The notes beneath the pieces are model-generated. The model searched no databases. It saw nothing but the letters and a program-made list of their open reading frames with translations, and had not been told where the DNA came from. 64,000 bases of DNA, taken from assembly GCF_029852145.1 (NCBI RefSeq), contig NC_079971.1, positions 25,632,563 through 25,696,562 on the forward strand. Reading direction: 5' to 3'. Source of the stretch: Microplitis mediator. Its lineage: Eukaryota; Arthropoda; Insecta; Hymenoptera; Braconidae. Shown one piece after another: positions 1-12,157 of this stretch (position 1 is the first letter of the stretch; each line of letters starts with the position of its first letter). The position numbers were made by a program, and so were the translations under genes.

Positions 1-944
1 TTCATAAATTTTACAAGCTCTCGTTTATTTAAATTTTGATATATTTTAAATAAATATTATTCGATTATTAATTACTATAATTGTGGTTATTAATTAGAGA
101 TAGTACAGGGCTTTAATTTTACTGTAAAATAAATTAAAACCACTTAAAATGTGGATTTGTGATCCGATTGAATGCTCATATAGAACATTGTCATTGACGA
201 AATTAGTTGACGTACTCTCGTGGTTGCTCATTAAACCAGTATTCATGGGCTAATAACGAAGCTTGATTCTCAAAATGTATTATATCCGAAACTAAATGAT
301 CCCCTAACTATAAATTCACGTGGCGACGTTGCGTGGAAACACGTGAGTTGAATATATTGATTTATTATTATTATTATTATTATTACTGTCATATATTATT
401 ATTTCGTTTATAAATGTATTAAATAATACAATAAAAGGTTTTTAAATTAAATTGAATAAAATAGTAGAGTACGGTCAAGAGATTGGTCAAAGACAATTAA
501 ACAATGATATAATGATAATAATAATAATGATAATGATAATCTCTTTGTCTTATTTTAATCGGAGATGAACAATAGTATTATCAAGGAGTTGACTAATTTG
601 TTGATAGAGCTCTGGCTTTGTTTCCTGTATGTTGATTCCACCATCGCTAGCAATATCCTGTGGCCCTCGGGTATAACTGCGTCGTTATACACTTTGAGAG
701 CACAAGAGTGCTGGTATGCTGCACCAAGTCGGCTATTGTGGTTCTTGTTGATTATTGATTTCCATTTAATCACGCGGTTTAGTACTAATACATACAACTA
801 TATATATATATTCACTTTCCATAACAAACTAATGTGTGTTGCTGTCTAATTATCAGATTACTGTTATATAGATATATAAATATATTAATAGTTGTTGTTA
901 TTATTAAGCCTACTCAAGGATTTATTATTTCATTTATTTATATA
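1..944. other. gene-free AT-rich sequence
   Basis: No convincing coding sequence. The stretch is AT-rich with an ATT microsatellite near 361-386 and short ATA/ATG runs near 506-540. A short GC-richer patch at 620-740 opens reading frames on both strands, but neither resembles a protein I recognise. Confidence 0.5.
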
Positions 945-1460
945 GGGGAAGGGGAGGCAAAAAGGGGTAGGGTAGGCAAAACGGGGTACCCCCGAAATTT
1001 GATAAAAAAAAATTTTATATTTTAAATGGTTTTTAAACATTCCAAAATCACTTTTGTAAATATAATTAAGCGTTACTTTGAATTTTTTTTGGTAAACTTT
1101 TTCAAAAATCAATTGTCAGTTGAAAAATATTAATGACGTTTGTTTTATGATAAAAACTATTAAAAATTTTTTTTCTTCTTTTGTCTCCAATAAAAATGTA
1201 AAATATAATTTTTCTTCATGTAAATTATTTACAAAAAAATTAAACTTAATCAAATTCGTTTAAAATCCAGAAAATTTTTTTTTTACTTTTTTAGGGGGTA
1301 CCCCACTTTGCCCGCAGAAATGAAAAATTTTTTTTTTCAACGGTAACTGAAAATTTCTTCTATTTACTTTGAATATCATTAAAAAAAAAAAAATTTAGCG
1401 TATTTGAGTCCTCGAAAACTTGGTATTTTTTTAAGTACCCCCTTTTGCCCCTCCCTCCCC
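945..1460 (+). mobile_element. TA-flanked MITE-like element, GGGGAAGGGG family, copy 1
   Basis: This 516-bp element starts GGGGAAGGGGAGGCAAAA and ends GCCCCTCCCTCCCC, so its tips are inverted repeats. It is flanked by TA on both sides (943-944 and 1461-1462). GGGGTACCCC lies about 40 bp inside the left end, and a second GGGGTACCCC next to GCCCGCAGAAA lies in the right half. It has no transposase, so it is non-autonomous. Closely similar copies lie at 6399-7095 (inverted) and 40672-41168. The TA duplication fits Tc1/mariner-type mobilisation; that class is inferred. Confidence 0.75.
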
Positions 1461-1946
1461 TATATGATTATGATAATAAAAATAATTATATTAAAACATT
1501 TATCACGTTTATTACATTTTCGGCTGTAGTCTAACCAATAAAATTTTCCCACATTTCTTTAAATTTCTATACACATAAAGATTGCGGATATATATGGTAA
1601 TAAAAACACGAGAATATGTGATATTTGATATTAATCGTAAAACTAGGTATGCGGATAAGAAAGATAAGGGATAAAAAGGACACGAGTTGGTTTCTGACAT
1701 AATCCAGCTGATATCCTTGAGATGGGGAGTAGGGTAACTCTGAGGGTATACATATAATATTTAAACCATGACATACATATATGTAGACTGTGAAAAATCG
1801 GGCGTGCATACGGATTTTATTTAAATCTAAATTCACTCCGATTCGGGATTAAATAAATAAAAATCATCTACTCCGGATTGATTCGTGATTTAATCTGCGT
1901 TCACTCCGAAAAATTTTTATTAGTATTATTGACTTATTATCCTGTC

Positions 1947-2645
1947 AAGGGGGGTAGCGACTGTGAAATTTCAAAAAAAAAAAATTTTTTTTTTTTATTA
2001 AATCAAAGTGTTTATTTTCAAAAATATGTATCTAAAGTTTTATATGAAAATTCCGAATATTTTTCAAGAGTAATTTTTGTGTTTTTAATTTTTTTAAAAA
2101 CTATAAACGCATTTTTCTCGAAACTACTTTTTTTGAACCGGCGGCATCTGTAATTTGCATAAATATGAATCGATTCGCAACTTTTTTTTTTGCCGTATTC
2201 GTCTATTCAGTAGCTAAAGTTGCACCTAGGGGATTTTAAAAATTTTGATTTTTAAGATTTTTTAGGGCTGGTGGAATCCAAAAAAATGAGAAAAAATTTT
2301 TAATATGTCTCCATTTTTTTTCAAATCCAAATTTTCAAAATCCCCTACGTGGAAAGATAACTACATGCATACAAATTACAACGCCGTTTGGTTATTTTGT
2401 TTCTGATAATCCGTTTTTGAGTTAGAGATGACACCGTGGTGGGGGAAATTTTTTTGTTGCTCCACAAAAATGCTTATAACTTTGTAACCACATGATATTT
2501 TTTAATGAAAATTTAGAAGAATTATCTTCAATGTATACTTTAGAAATCAAAAAAAAACCCGGTCCCCAAATTCCTTTATTATTCCAGTCAAAAAAATTCC
2601 CAAAAATCACTTATTTTTTCGATCCCCACAGTGGCTATCCCCCTT
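1947..2645. mobile_element. TIR element with AAGGGGGGTAGCGACTGTG ends
   Basis: About 700 bp bounded by inverted ends: AAGGGGGGTAGCGACTGTG on the left and CACAGTGGCTATCCCCCTT on the right, matching apart from a few bases. The interior is A/T-homopolymer-rich and has no sustained reading frame. The target duplication is not clear. It is probably a non-autonomous DNA transposon. I see no second copy in the window. Confidence 0.6.
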
Positions 2646-4583
2646 AAATTACACAGGATTCAATAATAGAAAAAGATGATAATAGAATTCTACTTGGCAG
2701 AGTACTGATTAAAATTATTTGTGTTAAAAAAAAAGTGTTTAATATTTTATTTAATATCTAGATCGAAATGTATTGAATCAAAAATAAAAAAATTCTGTTG
2801 TGTTGATTGAATTCATTTTATTGATTATAGAATACTGCAAGAAAACCTTTGATGAATTCTCATTCTCATTCTTAAGAATTCCAACAAGATTAAAACCTTT
2901 TCAGTTATTGTATTCAAGAGAAAATTGAAAAAAAAAAAATAATAATAAATAAATAAATTACAAAAAAAAAGTAACAGGAAAATAATAAAGGGATTTAAAA
3001 AAAAAATTTCCAGTAATAATTGGTGACGACGCTGACGCAATCCAAGGGGAGATTCATAAACTCAACTAATATCGAGTATCGCGAATATCTTGATATTTCT
3101 ATATATATATTATATACGCACAGTATCCAAGATCAAGTTCTGATAAAAAAGAAAATAATAAAATAAAAAGTTATAGAGATCGAGGAGGTTAGATGAGATG
3201 GATACGGAGAGTATCGCGCGTACATCGTCGGTGAAGCAGCAAAGTCTGTCTATTGAGAAACGTACGATCTCTGTATATTAAATGGCGCATACATGGTTCA
3301 GTAGTCAAATTGAATTCGAGGCTATTGGCAGTTACTCAATAAAGCTTGACAATGGACTGCATTTCAGAGGGTGGTTCTTCCAGGTGAAGAAACTACGACT
3401 ATTCTGCTCGGCTCTGTTCTGCTTTACCTGAATACTCATATTCTTACTTTCATTTTATTTACTTCTTTAATTTAAATTCATGTAATAACAGTTACGTTTA
3501 TTCCATTTTTACTTTTAATTATTGTCTAACTAATTAAATACAAATTCAGACAAATACATACGTCCATTGTTTATTTTTAGTCTTTCAAATATTTACTCGA
3601 AACTAATTGGATTATCGTATTATTAATGCAGCTCTCGTTACTATTTATTTATATTTTAAAAAAATATAAAAAAATTCTCTTCAATATATTTTTCCATTAA
3701 CTATTGTTGTAAAGTTTTAATAATAAACCCAGATTTGTGTTTTCAATGTACGGAATTTCTATCGTGTTTTTATTTATTATTTTTTTTGTTATTTTATCGG
3801 AATTTTTAAAACTTTCGCACAAATCACACTCCCTTATTAAACTTTATTTTCTTTATTTTTTTTTTTTTCTCATTTAGGTTTTTTCTTATTGTTATACAAA
3901 AGTTATTGTTAGCTCCAGCATTATTCTACCCTCTCAAACTAAAATCTCAATGGATCAAACGGCTTATTACGCGATTGAGTGCTACAACTTTTTGCATTGT
4001 TAAAAAGAAACAACACTGCTAACAGTTTATGAGTATTGATTGCTGGCAATTCAATGAAATACTTTTATTTTGTTTAATAAACAACTTGACGCTTTATTTT
4101 TATACTTTTTTTTTACATCATGACAATAATAAGCGGATAAAAAACAAAAGTAAGGCAATAATAATAATAGTAGTGTGATGAGGTGCGCGTGTTTTATTAA
4201 GTTTTCCAATTGTCAGCATAGCAATGAATGTCCCCAGTGATCTTTTAAAGGTGAATAAGATATAGCGGCCCGCGTCAGTTCCCTATAAATTACCATAACA
4301 AAACGGACAATTAATAAACTTCTAGGTTGTTGTATAAAATCAGAGAGGGGGAAAGGGTGACCAACAAAAGAACATTTGCGTTCTTGCCTTTCAGAATATT
4401 TTCCCGTTTCATTTCCCAACACTCTTCCTACTCAAATCCCTTTTCTCTTTATGCTTGTGAGTTAGTTCTTTACTGGGCTCTAGACCTCGAACTCTAGGCT
4501 CTAGGCTCGGGAATTTTAAACCCAAGGGCTAAATAAGTCAAACTTTATAAGGAATCTATGGTTAAACTTTTCAATGTCTGGTT
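2646..4583. other. gene-free region with one promoter-like island
   Basis: Mostly AT-rich without recognised genes. The exception is 3180-3440, clearly less AT-rich, with a TATATTAA at 3275-3282, an insect-type initiator core TCAGT at 3298-3302 and an ATG in good context at 3352. A second GC-richer patch with open frames lies at 4220-4420 but resembles nothing known to me. Confidence 0.4.
3352..3383 (+). other. possible first coding exon (11 codons) with splice donor
   Basis: An ATG in favourable context (GACAATGG) opens MDCISEGGSSR and runs straight into CAG|GTGAAG, a good splice donor at 3384. Unspliced it stops at once with TGA. Upstream are TATATTAA and TCAGT at roughly the spacing of a core promoter, about 26 bp from the first T of the TATA-like box to the initiator A. 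I could not find a matching downstream exon, so this may equally be a non-coding 5' exon or chance. Confidence 0.2.
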
Positions 4584-5373
4584 ATGTATATACATAATAT
4601 ATATATTGACTCTGTACAACTAGATATAGGGGGGGGGAGGCAAAACGGGATAGGCCGGCAAAATGGGATACCCTCAAAATTTCGTCAAAATTTTTTTTTC
4701 TCGCAAAACTTTCGAAAATGGTCAAAAATGACATCTAATATCATCTTACACTATTAAAAGCTAAAAAATATCATTTTTATATTCTTTGCGAAAAGTATAA
4801 TATTGGCGCCAATTTCAAATTTTGAAAATAAATAACAAGGATAAACTCCTTTAAAAATATGTTGAGAGTAAATTTTATTACTTACATCAATTTAGAAAGA
4901 CATTACATCAATTTTATTCACTTGAAAAAAAAAAAAAAAAAATTTACTTTTTTTTGGGGTATCCCATTTTGCCCGCAGAAAATAAAAATTTTTTTTCTGA
5001 TGACAGTCTAAAATTCGTTATATTTATTTTAAATAGAATAAAAATGAAGCCAATTTACGATATTTATGTCCCTAAAAACTAAATTTTTCGTTAAGTATCC
5101 CGTTTTGCCCCCCCTTCCTCTAAATATAATATATATCAGTTGATGAATGAGTTACATCCTCATATTCTGGTAATTGATAGATAAGACGTACATGTAAGCA
5201 TTTAATTTTCTGACTCTTGACGGGATCGAACTCGCGTCCTTTAAATTACAAGTCTCGTCTGCTAACCACTAGGCTGACATACGTCCGAGATTAGGTTTAA
5301 GGTTTACATAAATATTGGTAATTAGAATAGTAACCAATAGTCTACGCATAGTAGTATTCAGGATTTTACTATT
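4584..5373 (-). repeat. tRNA-derived repeat copy C, interrupted by a MITE
   Basis: This is one of three copies of a long repeat (others at 24598-25258 and 34915-35800). On the minus strand a tRNA-like module at 5215-5289 carries a box-A-like sequence (CCTAGTGGTTAGCAGACG), a CTTGTAA anticodon-loop-like sequence and a box-B-like GAGTTCGATCCC. The stems do not fold as a functional tRNA, so this is a SINE-type promoter and not a tRNA gene. A 492-bp MITE at 4629-5120 splits it; comparison with the copy at 24739-24783 reveals the empty site. The left end is truncated relative to the other copies. Confidence 0.65.
4629..5120 (+). mobile_element. TA-flanked MITE-like element, second subfamily, copy 1 (nested)
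   Basis: A 492-bp element with ends GGGGGGGGGAGGCAAAACGGG and GTTTTGCCCCCCCTTCCTC. It shares its tips and overall plan with the 945-1460 family but has a different interior (TTTCGTCAAAATTTTTTT, AATATTGGCGCCAATTTC). TA lies at 4627-4628 and 5121-5122. The uninterrupted relative at 24739 reads GATATAAATATA where this one reads GATATA-element-TAAATATA, so the insertion duplicated exactly TA. A sister copy is at 11673-12155. Confidence 0.8.
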
Positions 5374-6398
5374 CATTTTCAGGCGAGCAAGTTTGCTGAT
5401 AGCTTGATTTTTAACAGCAATGGTCTGATCATATCCAACAAATCATACCAATATTATATATTTTTATAAAACTCTATAAAAGTTATTGATTTATTTTATC
5501 TACTTCAAGTAATAAAAGAAAAAAAATGGTAAAAAAGTATTGGAAGACTAAACCAGGCAATAAAAATAACGTGAGAAGAACCCCGTCAAAATATCAACCA
5601 ACAATGTGGCAAGATGTTTGATGACGCCGATCGATCACTCATAACTGTCAGCATTCACTGGCCCCAACTGTTGGTTTCAGTCGTGTCAAGCTTTATCGTT
5701 CGATACAACAACAACATCAACAACAACAACAATAGTAACAGTAACAGCAGGCACAGTAGCGATACCTCTTATTTGAGCTTTTCACACCTCAAGTTTATTG
5801 AATTTCTTCAAATCGAGTGGAAAACTGATATATGTGATATTATGCTTTAAAATAATATAATTTTTTAAACCAGTGGGTATAAAAAAATAATGCTGTCTAT
5901 AATATTAATAAGTTTGTGTGTTGGTGTCTGTTGGCGTGTGTTCGTGTAAATTATAAATGATGAAAGCAAGTGAAAATAATAATAAATGAAAAAATACTGT
6001 CATCAGTAGTCGCAGGTGCTCTCTAGACGATTCCGCCCCTTAAGCAAGCATCTTTGGGACGAGCCAGTATATTTTTCTCGAATAAAAGACTACATTATTT
6101 AAACTCGTGCACTTGTTGTGACACAAGAGAAGTAAGCAATTTCGTAGACCAAAATTGAGCAATTTTTCTACATTTTCTTTCCACTCTCTACAATATAATA
6201 TACATATATATGTCATTTATATTTTTTATTTATTTATATTATGATTATTATTCATTATAACAATAAGCTGCTATATTTCGTACACCGAAAACAAAAATTT
6301 CTTGCGCCAAGAAATTTTTGATATCAATTTTACATCACAATCTGACACTATTTCTGCCGCACTATTAATTTCAATCGTTGAAAATATAAAACTTAATA
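5374..6398. other. gene-free region with CAA/AAC simple repeat
   Basis: No recognised gene. The patch 5600-5830 is less AT-rich and contains an AAC/ACA triplet run near 5703-5750. It opens a 78-codon frame rich in Asn and Ser that looks like translated simple repeat, not a real protein. Confidence 0.4.
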
Positions 6399-7095
6399 GG
6401 GGAGGGAGGGGCAAAAGGGGGTACTTAAGGAAATTCCAAGTTTTCGAGGACTCAAATACGCTAAATCTTTTTTTTTTAATGATATTCAAAGTAAATAGAA
6501 GAAATTTTCAGTTACCGTTAAAAAAAAAAATTTTTCATTTCTGCGGGCAAAGTGGGGTACCCCCTAAAAAAGGTAAAAAAAAAAATTTCTGGATTTTAAA
6601 CGAATTTGATTAAGTTTAATTTTTTTGTAAGTAATTTACATGAAGAAAAATTATATTTTACATGTTTATTGGATACAAAAGAAGAAAAAAAATTTTTGAA
6701 TAGTTTTTATCATAAAACAAACGTCATTAATATTTTTCAACTGACAATTGATTTTTGAAAAAGTTTACCAAAATAAATTCAAAGTAACGCTTAATTATAT
6801 TTACAGAAGTGATTTTGGAATGTTTAAAAACCATTTAAAATATAAAATTTTTTTTTATCAAATTTTGGGGGTTATAGATCAAATTGAATGGAATATAGTA
6901 TAGTGCCGGTTGGTCAAACTGGTAGAGCACTCGGCGCGATACCGAATCGGACTGGGTTCGATTCCCAGTTCGGGTTATCTATATTTTTCTCAATTTATCT
7001 ATAAATTGTCTTATTGAAAAGGTTATTTGCATGTTTGCATGTTTAGGTTTCCACTATATTTGGGGGTACCCCCTTTTGCCCTCCCCCCCTTCCTC
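6399..7095 (-). mobile_element. TA-flanked MITE-like element, GGGGAAGGGG family, copy 2 (with SINE inside)
   Basis: This is an inverted copy of the 945-1460 element, with ends GGGGAGGGAGGGGCAAAA and CCCCCCTTCCTC, and TA at 6397-6398 and 7096-7097. It is about 195 bp longer than its relatives because a tRNA-derived element (6873-7057) has inserted near one end and duplicated about ten bases of the host element. Confidence 0.75.
6873..7057 (+). mobile_element. short tRNA-derived SINE inserted in a MITE
   Basis: A 185-bp insertion flanked by ATTTTGGGGGT (6862-6872) and ATTTGGGGGT (7058-7067), a target-site duplication of about ten bases in the host MITE. It contains a tRNA-like module at about 6903-6979 with a box-A-like TGGTCAAACTGGTAGAGC and a perfect T-arm CTGGGTTCGATTCCCAG including box B. 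The acceptor arm does not pair and the anticodon loop lacks U33, so it is not a working tRNA gene. The tail is AT-rich with ATTTGCATG repeats. Confidence 0.65.
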
Positions 7096-7097
7096 TA

Positions 7098-9618
7098 CAA
7101 ATCATACATTTTTCCGGAAATTATTAAAAAGAACATTATTATTAAATAATGGATTACTATCAGTGTACGATTAACAAAGTGTTTAAAATTTTGAACGCTC
7201 ATTGATTTTATTAACTCGATGACAAACAGCATAATAATGTGATTTGTCAGTTCATGAAACCCAATGTAGTTTGCGGTTGGATGAGAATCGTAGATTGCTT
7301 TTTCCGGTTGTACTCCCATTGAACGAATATTTAAGGTCTCTTTCAAGATTACCAAATAAAAATAGTTTACGCCTTATCAATAATTTAATTTGAATTTCAT
7401 TAAAAAACTATTATAATTTATTAAAGTAAAAAGTTATTGCCAAAGTAAGAAAATTTTTTTTACCCAGAAATAAACTTGGACATTTAATATCACAGGACAT
7501 AATCTATAATATAAAAGTGTATCTCACACTTTATTATTTATTTTCTTGGGACTTTCTTCATCCAACAAAAATGTTTTTTTTTTTCCACTCTCTAATCTAC
7601 ATAAATCGTCGGCCACGGGATAGCAAGCGTAGTCTACAAAGCTTGGAGCTACTTTACTAACTACCTACCCTACTTGTATATATATATAATAATATAATAG
7701 TAGCAGGGTTGAGTTAGCATCGGAGAAGCTTTTCAGTAAGAAACCGAGATCTTTATTACAGCAATAAAGCGAACCTTGGAGCCAAGGCGTTCAAGTTACA
7801 AATGACTACTGGGTTGCTAAAAACTATTGCTGCATATGCCCACCTGCTTACCCACTGGGTACATAATATCTTATAATGGTTTAGTCGACGACGATGACTA
7901 CCAACACGGTGACGCACCCCTACAATATATATATATATAAATATAACCAATATATAGAGTCTTTTGCCTCTAAAACACCAGATGAAATAAGAGATACGGT
8001 AAATCTTAGTAACCTTAATGGATTTAACTGGACTCTTTTTCTTTATCATAATAATAATTTTTATTAAATACTTGTTATTATTGTTAACAAAAATTTATTA
8101 ATCATTTTAATTGATATTTATTTTTACTTTTTCAACTAAAATGATAAAAAATTAGCGGTATTGTTTGTGATGAATAGGATGGTGGGTTATAGGTTGCCAG
8201 TGGTAATCGGAAATTCGCGCCTCGTAAATTTGCATTTCGGACCTACACTCTAATTGCTAGGATAATCGTCGAGTGGTCGCTTCATTTCGCGGTCGCCAGC
8301 TCACTGCACATTCGACGACTCGCGGCGCATAATTTATAACAGTACACCATCACCCCATCACACCAAAACTACAGAGACAAATACCCATTTAATGAACACA
8401 ATATGGAATTTCGAGTCTGTGTTTTTGTTTAATTCAACCTAAAAATTTAAAAGAAACCAATATATGTATACATTTGTATTAAAGTTATGTGCTGCATATT
8501 TCATATTCATTTATACCTTTTTTAGTATTCCTACGACAAAACATGATAATAATTTTATTTATTTTCATATTTGAAAAAAATTTTTTTCGCTGAAAAAATG
8601 TATATGCTGTAATAAAAAACAATTCAAATATTTCTTGTGACTTTTATTCTACAACATTTTTTAGTATCAAATAACCGGTGAAAAAAAATTAACGGTATAT
8701 TGAAAAAAATGTTTGATTGGTATTGACACAAGTGAACAAGATTTTTTCGTTTTGTTTGAGTATATCCGAGGATTTAAAAATCTAAAAATTCAAACTATTT
8801 GTTGTATGAACAGAATTCATGAAAAACAAAATTGTTTTTTAATTTAATTATATTTAATTAAAATAATAATACAAAGAAAATAATAATAAATGTTTCATTT
8901 AACTGAGTTGTATATCACATTACCAGAACTTTTTCCGTCTATACATAATATAATTGTGATTTGAAATTCGATGCTGCAGCAGCAGAAGCAGGAGCAAAGA
9001 CATCAGTAGGGATAAAGAAGCCAATGAGGTTGGGTCAAATGGAAAAAAATAAGACGGCAAGATACTGAAAAGAAAAAGGGAATGTTGTAATAAAGCAAGA
9101 TAAGGATAAAGCACGTACAGCAAAGACTACTCATCCTTATACTTATACTCATAACAGCTTCGATTTCAAGGTGTCGACAGATCAAACTGCTTGCTTCGAG
9201 AAAAAAAGAGATGAAAAAAAAAATACTTGCGCGTCTCTTAAGAATCCATCGCAAACGAAGAGCTTTTCCCTTAAAGAATTTTCCTCCTTCTTTTTATACT
9301 TTTTTTTCCTTTTTCCATTAATTTTATTTTGACTTTATACTTGTTGTCTGGCCTCATTCTACTACTCAGTTTTCCCTCTTTCATGTTCGATATCGTGTCG
9401 TATACGATGTTTTTATATTGCAAGCTCAAATTGACAAATCTTAAATTTCACTCTGCTGCGAGATATATTTTATTACTCCAACTAACAATAACATCAGACT
9501 CGTGTATTCTTATTATTTTTTTTTTCCAAGCCTAATTATCGGCCATTTTTCGGGCTCACTAGTTTTCAGCCTTAGGTGTACTACCTGGTACTTTTTTCGG
9601 CTGAGAAAAATATTTTAA
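7098..9618. other. gene-free region with a GC-richer island at 8190-8350
   Basis: No recognised gene. The island 8190-8350 is markedly GC-richer (stretches such as GCTTCATTTCGCGGTCGCC) and contains GTAAATTTGCAT, which includes the POU octamer ATTTGCAT. It has no long reading frame, so a regulatory role is more likely than coding. The GC-richer segment 8930-9290 opens only low-complexity Leu/Ser-rich frames. Confidence 0.4.
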
Positions 9619-9620
9619 TA

Positions 9621-10494
9621 CACTGTAAAAAGAGCGGTGTTAAAAATGGACTGATTTTAACTCCGCCCGGTGTTAAAATAAAATTACACCGGTGTAGGAG
9701 GAGTAATTCACCGGTGTTAAAAATACCGGTGTTAAATCGGGGTAACCGGTGTAAAAACGGAGTAAAATCGGTGTAAAAGCGGGGTAACCGGTGTAAAATC
9801 GGAGTAATATCGGTGTAAAAGCGGGGTAACCGGTGTAAAAACGGAGTAATATCGGTGTAAAAGCGGGGTAACCGGTGTAAAAGCGAGATAACCGGTGTAA
9901 TATCAGTGTAAAAGCGTGGTTAGCGGTGTAAAAGCGGGGTAACCGGTGTAAAAACGAAGTAATATCGGTGTAAAAGCGGGGTAACCGGTGTAAAAACGGA
10001 GTAATATCGGTGTAAAAGCGGGGTAACCGGTGTAAAAGCGAGGTAACCGGTGTAATATCGGTGTAAAAGCGTGATTAGCGGTGTAAAAGCGAGGTAACCG
10101 GTGTAATATCAGTGTAAAAGCGTGGTTAGCGGTGTAAAAGCGGGGTAACCGGTGTAAAAACGGAGTAATATCGGTGTAAAAGCTGGGTAAACTGCGTCCG
10201 CTTGGAGTATTAACTTTAAATATTATTTATTAACAAGTACAGTGATCAAGTAAGTAAAATATTTTAACACCGGTAAAAAATATCTACACCGGCGGCGGCG
10301 TTATTTTAACACCGGTCTAGAATATTTACACCGGCAGCGGTGTTATTTTAACACCGGAGAATTTTTTTGAACACCAGTACAGAATATTTACACCGGCGGC
10401 GGCGTTATTTTCACACCGCTTTCGGGGGTAAATTTAACACCGATGGATTTAACACCTACACCGCTTGGACTTACCCCGGTGATTTTTTACAGTG
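9621..10494. mobile_element. CACTGTAAAA element with internal minisatellite, copy 1
   Basis: An 874-bp element with ends CACTGTAAAAAGAGCGGTG and GGTGATTTTTTACAGTG, flanked by TA at 9619-9620 and 10495-10496. The whole interior repeats the words GGTGTTAAAA and ACCGGTGTAAAA. From about 9735 to 10190 it is a minisatellite of roughly 20-bp units such as GGTGTAAAAGCGGGGTAACC. No transposase is encoded. Two shorter copies (13729, 15400) differ mainly in minisatellite length. Confidence 0.75.
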
Positions 10495-10496
10495 TA

Positions 10497-11672
10497 TCAT
10501 TTTGACTTGAAATTTTTTTTACCCGGAATTTTGACAAACTCACTAATTTAGATAATCAATTTATTTGTTTTAACAAAATTTAAATTTTAGTTTATCAAAA
10601 AACAAACTAAAATTTTAGTTTGACAACCGAGCACTTAGAAACAATTAATGAGTGCAGCAAAAAGGTTATCAAAGAGAGATAACGATCGATACTCTTTAAA
10701 GGTACACACGGTGATGGTTTGTGTACAGAGAATGTGAGTATTGACACACTTATTCGATGATGTATATATACACACTGTTCGCCAATAATTGATATGTCAG
10801 TAATTATGTTTCCAGTAATTGAAATTACGACATTTAGCTTTTCCGATGCACTTTGTGAGGCTTTAAAATTATCATTTTACTTTGTTTCATAAAAATTCAT
10901 TAATTTTATTTATTGTTTTTATTTTTTAAATATTTAATAATAAAATTGAAGTAATATTCAATAGCTATATAGCATTTTAATTAATCATACAATTTAACGG
11001 TTCAATAAGATACAAACAACGTTTTTTTTTTTTTTTTATGATACCTTTGTCTTTGCCTTTTTTTTTCGACGTGAGTAAAAAAATGTATATTATAAAATCT
11101 TTTTCTTTTGCTGATGTTCTATATTAAACTAGAGTAATTATCCTTTGAGCAAAGAACTCTCTCGCGCGTAAATCTTACTGCGTATCAATTTATATAACTT
11201 TAATTATTGTGGTTAAAAATAATAAGCAATAATATAACGTGTGAAATTCTGGTTTAAATTTTTTTTAGGGCCGCTTTCGGTCCAATGTCTAGTCTCAATT
11301 TCTTTCAACGGAATCCGAAATGTTTACCACTATAACTACATCAAGAATAAATATAATTATTCAACGACAAATAACACTTTAATGTTTTTTATTCTTTTAA
11401 TGAAATTCTTTTCCACTTTGATAATAAAGAAAAAAAATTAGTAGCTCTTTTGATCTCGTCTTGGTCTTTACGTCAACTTTTTCAAAGCTAGAACATCTTT
11501 TAGCTTCGTTCCCGCCTCGAACTCTTTGCAACTTTCAATAATATAGTCTTACACGACCCCAAGGAGTTTATAAGTCCAGAAAATATAAAATTAAGCAAAA
11601 TAATTGTAAGGGTAATTTATATTTTTTTTTTTTTAATTTCATCAGTATCTCAGTGATTAAAATGAAAATTTA
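10497..11672. other. gene-free AT-rich sequence
   Basis: Nothing recognised. Homopolymer and AT-rich runs dominate. Patches at 10650-10800 and 11455-11570 are a little GC-richer but hold no convincing reading frame. Confidence 0.45.
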
Positions 11673-12155
11673 GGGGAAGGGGGCAAAGCGGGATAGGCCG
11701 GCAGAATGGGGTACCCTCAAAATTTCGTCAAAATTTTTTTTTCTCGAAAAACTTCGAAAATGGTCAAAAATGACATCTAGTATCATTTTATACTATTAAA
11801 AGCTAAAAAAAAACATTTTTATATTTTTTGCGAAAAGTATAATATTGGCGCCAATTTCAAATTTTGAAAAGAAATAACAAGGAAAAACTTCTTTAAAAAT
11901 ATGTTGAGAGTAAATTTTATTACTTACATCAATTTAGAAAGACATTACATCAATTTTATTCACTTGAAAAAAAAAAAAAAAATTTACTTTTTTGGGTTTC
12001 CCATTTTGCCCGCAGAAAATAAAAATTTTTTTTCTGATGGCAGTTTAAAATTCGTTATATTTATTTCAAATAGAATCAAAATGAAGCCAATTTACGATAT
12101 TTATGTCCCTAAAAACTAAATTTTTTGTTAAGTATCCCGTTCCCCCCCCTTCCCC
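11673..12155 (+). mobile_element. TA-flanked MITE-like element, second subfamily, copy 2
   Basis: A 483-bp element starting GGGGAAGGGGGCAAAGCGGG and ending GTTCCCCCCCTTCCCC, with TA at 11671-11672 and 12156-12157. The interior matches the element at 4629-5120 closely, including AATATTGGCGCCAATTTC. No coding capacity. Confidence 0.75.
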
Positions 12156-12157
12156 TA

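Noticed and set aside
6302..6613. 103-codon plus-strand frame
   Set aside because: It overlaps the MITE at 6399-7095 and reads its terminal repeat; equivalent copies at 945 and 40672 do not keep the frame.
6903..6979. tRNA gene
   Set aside because: The T-arm is perfect, but the acceptor stem does not pair, U33 is absent, and the module lies inside a 185-bp insertion with target duplication, so it is a SINE head.
9735..10190. Regularly spaced repeats that could suggest a CRISPR array
   Set aside because: Units are contiguous 20-bp variants without unique spacers, inside a TA-flanked element, in a eukaryotic genome.
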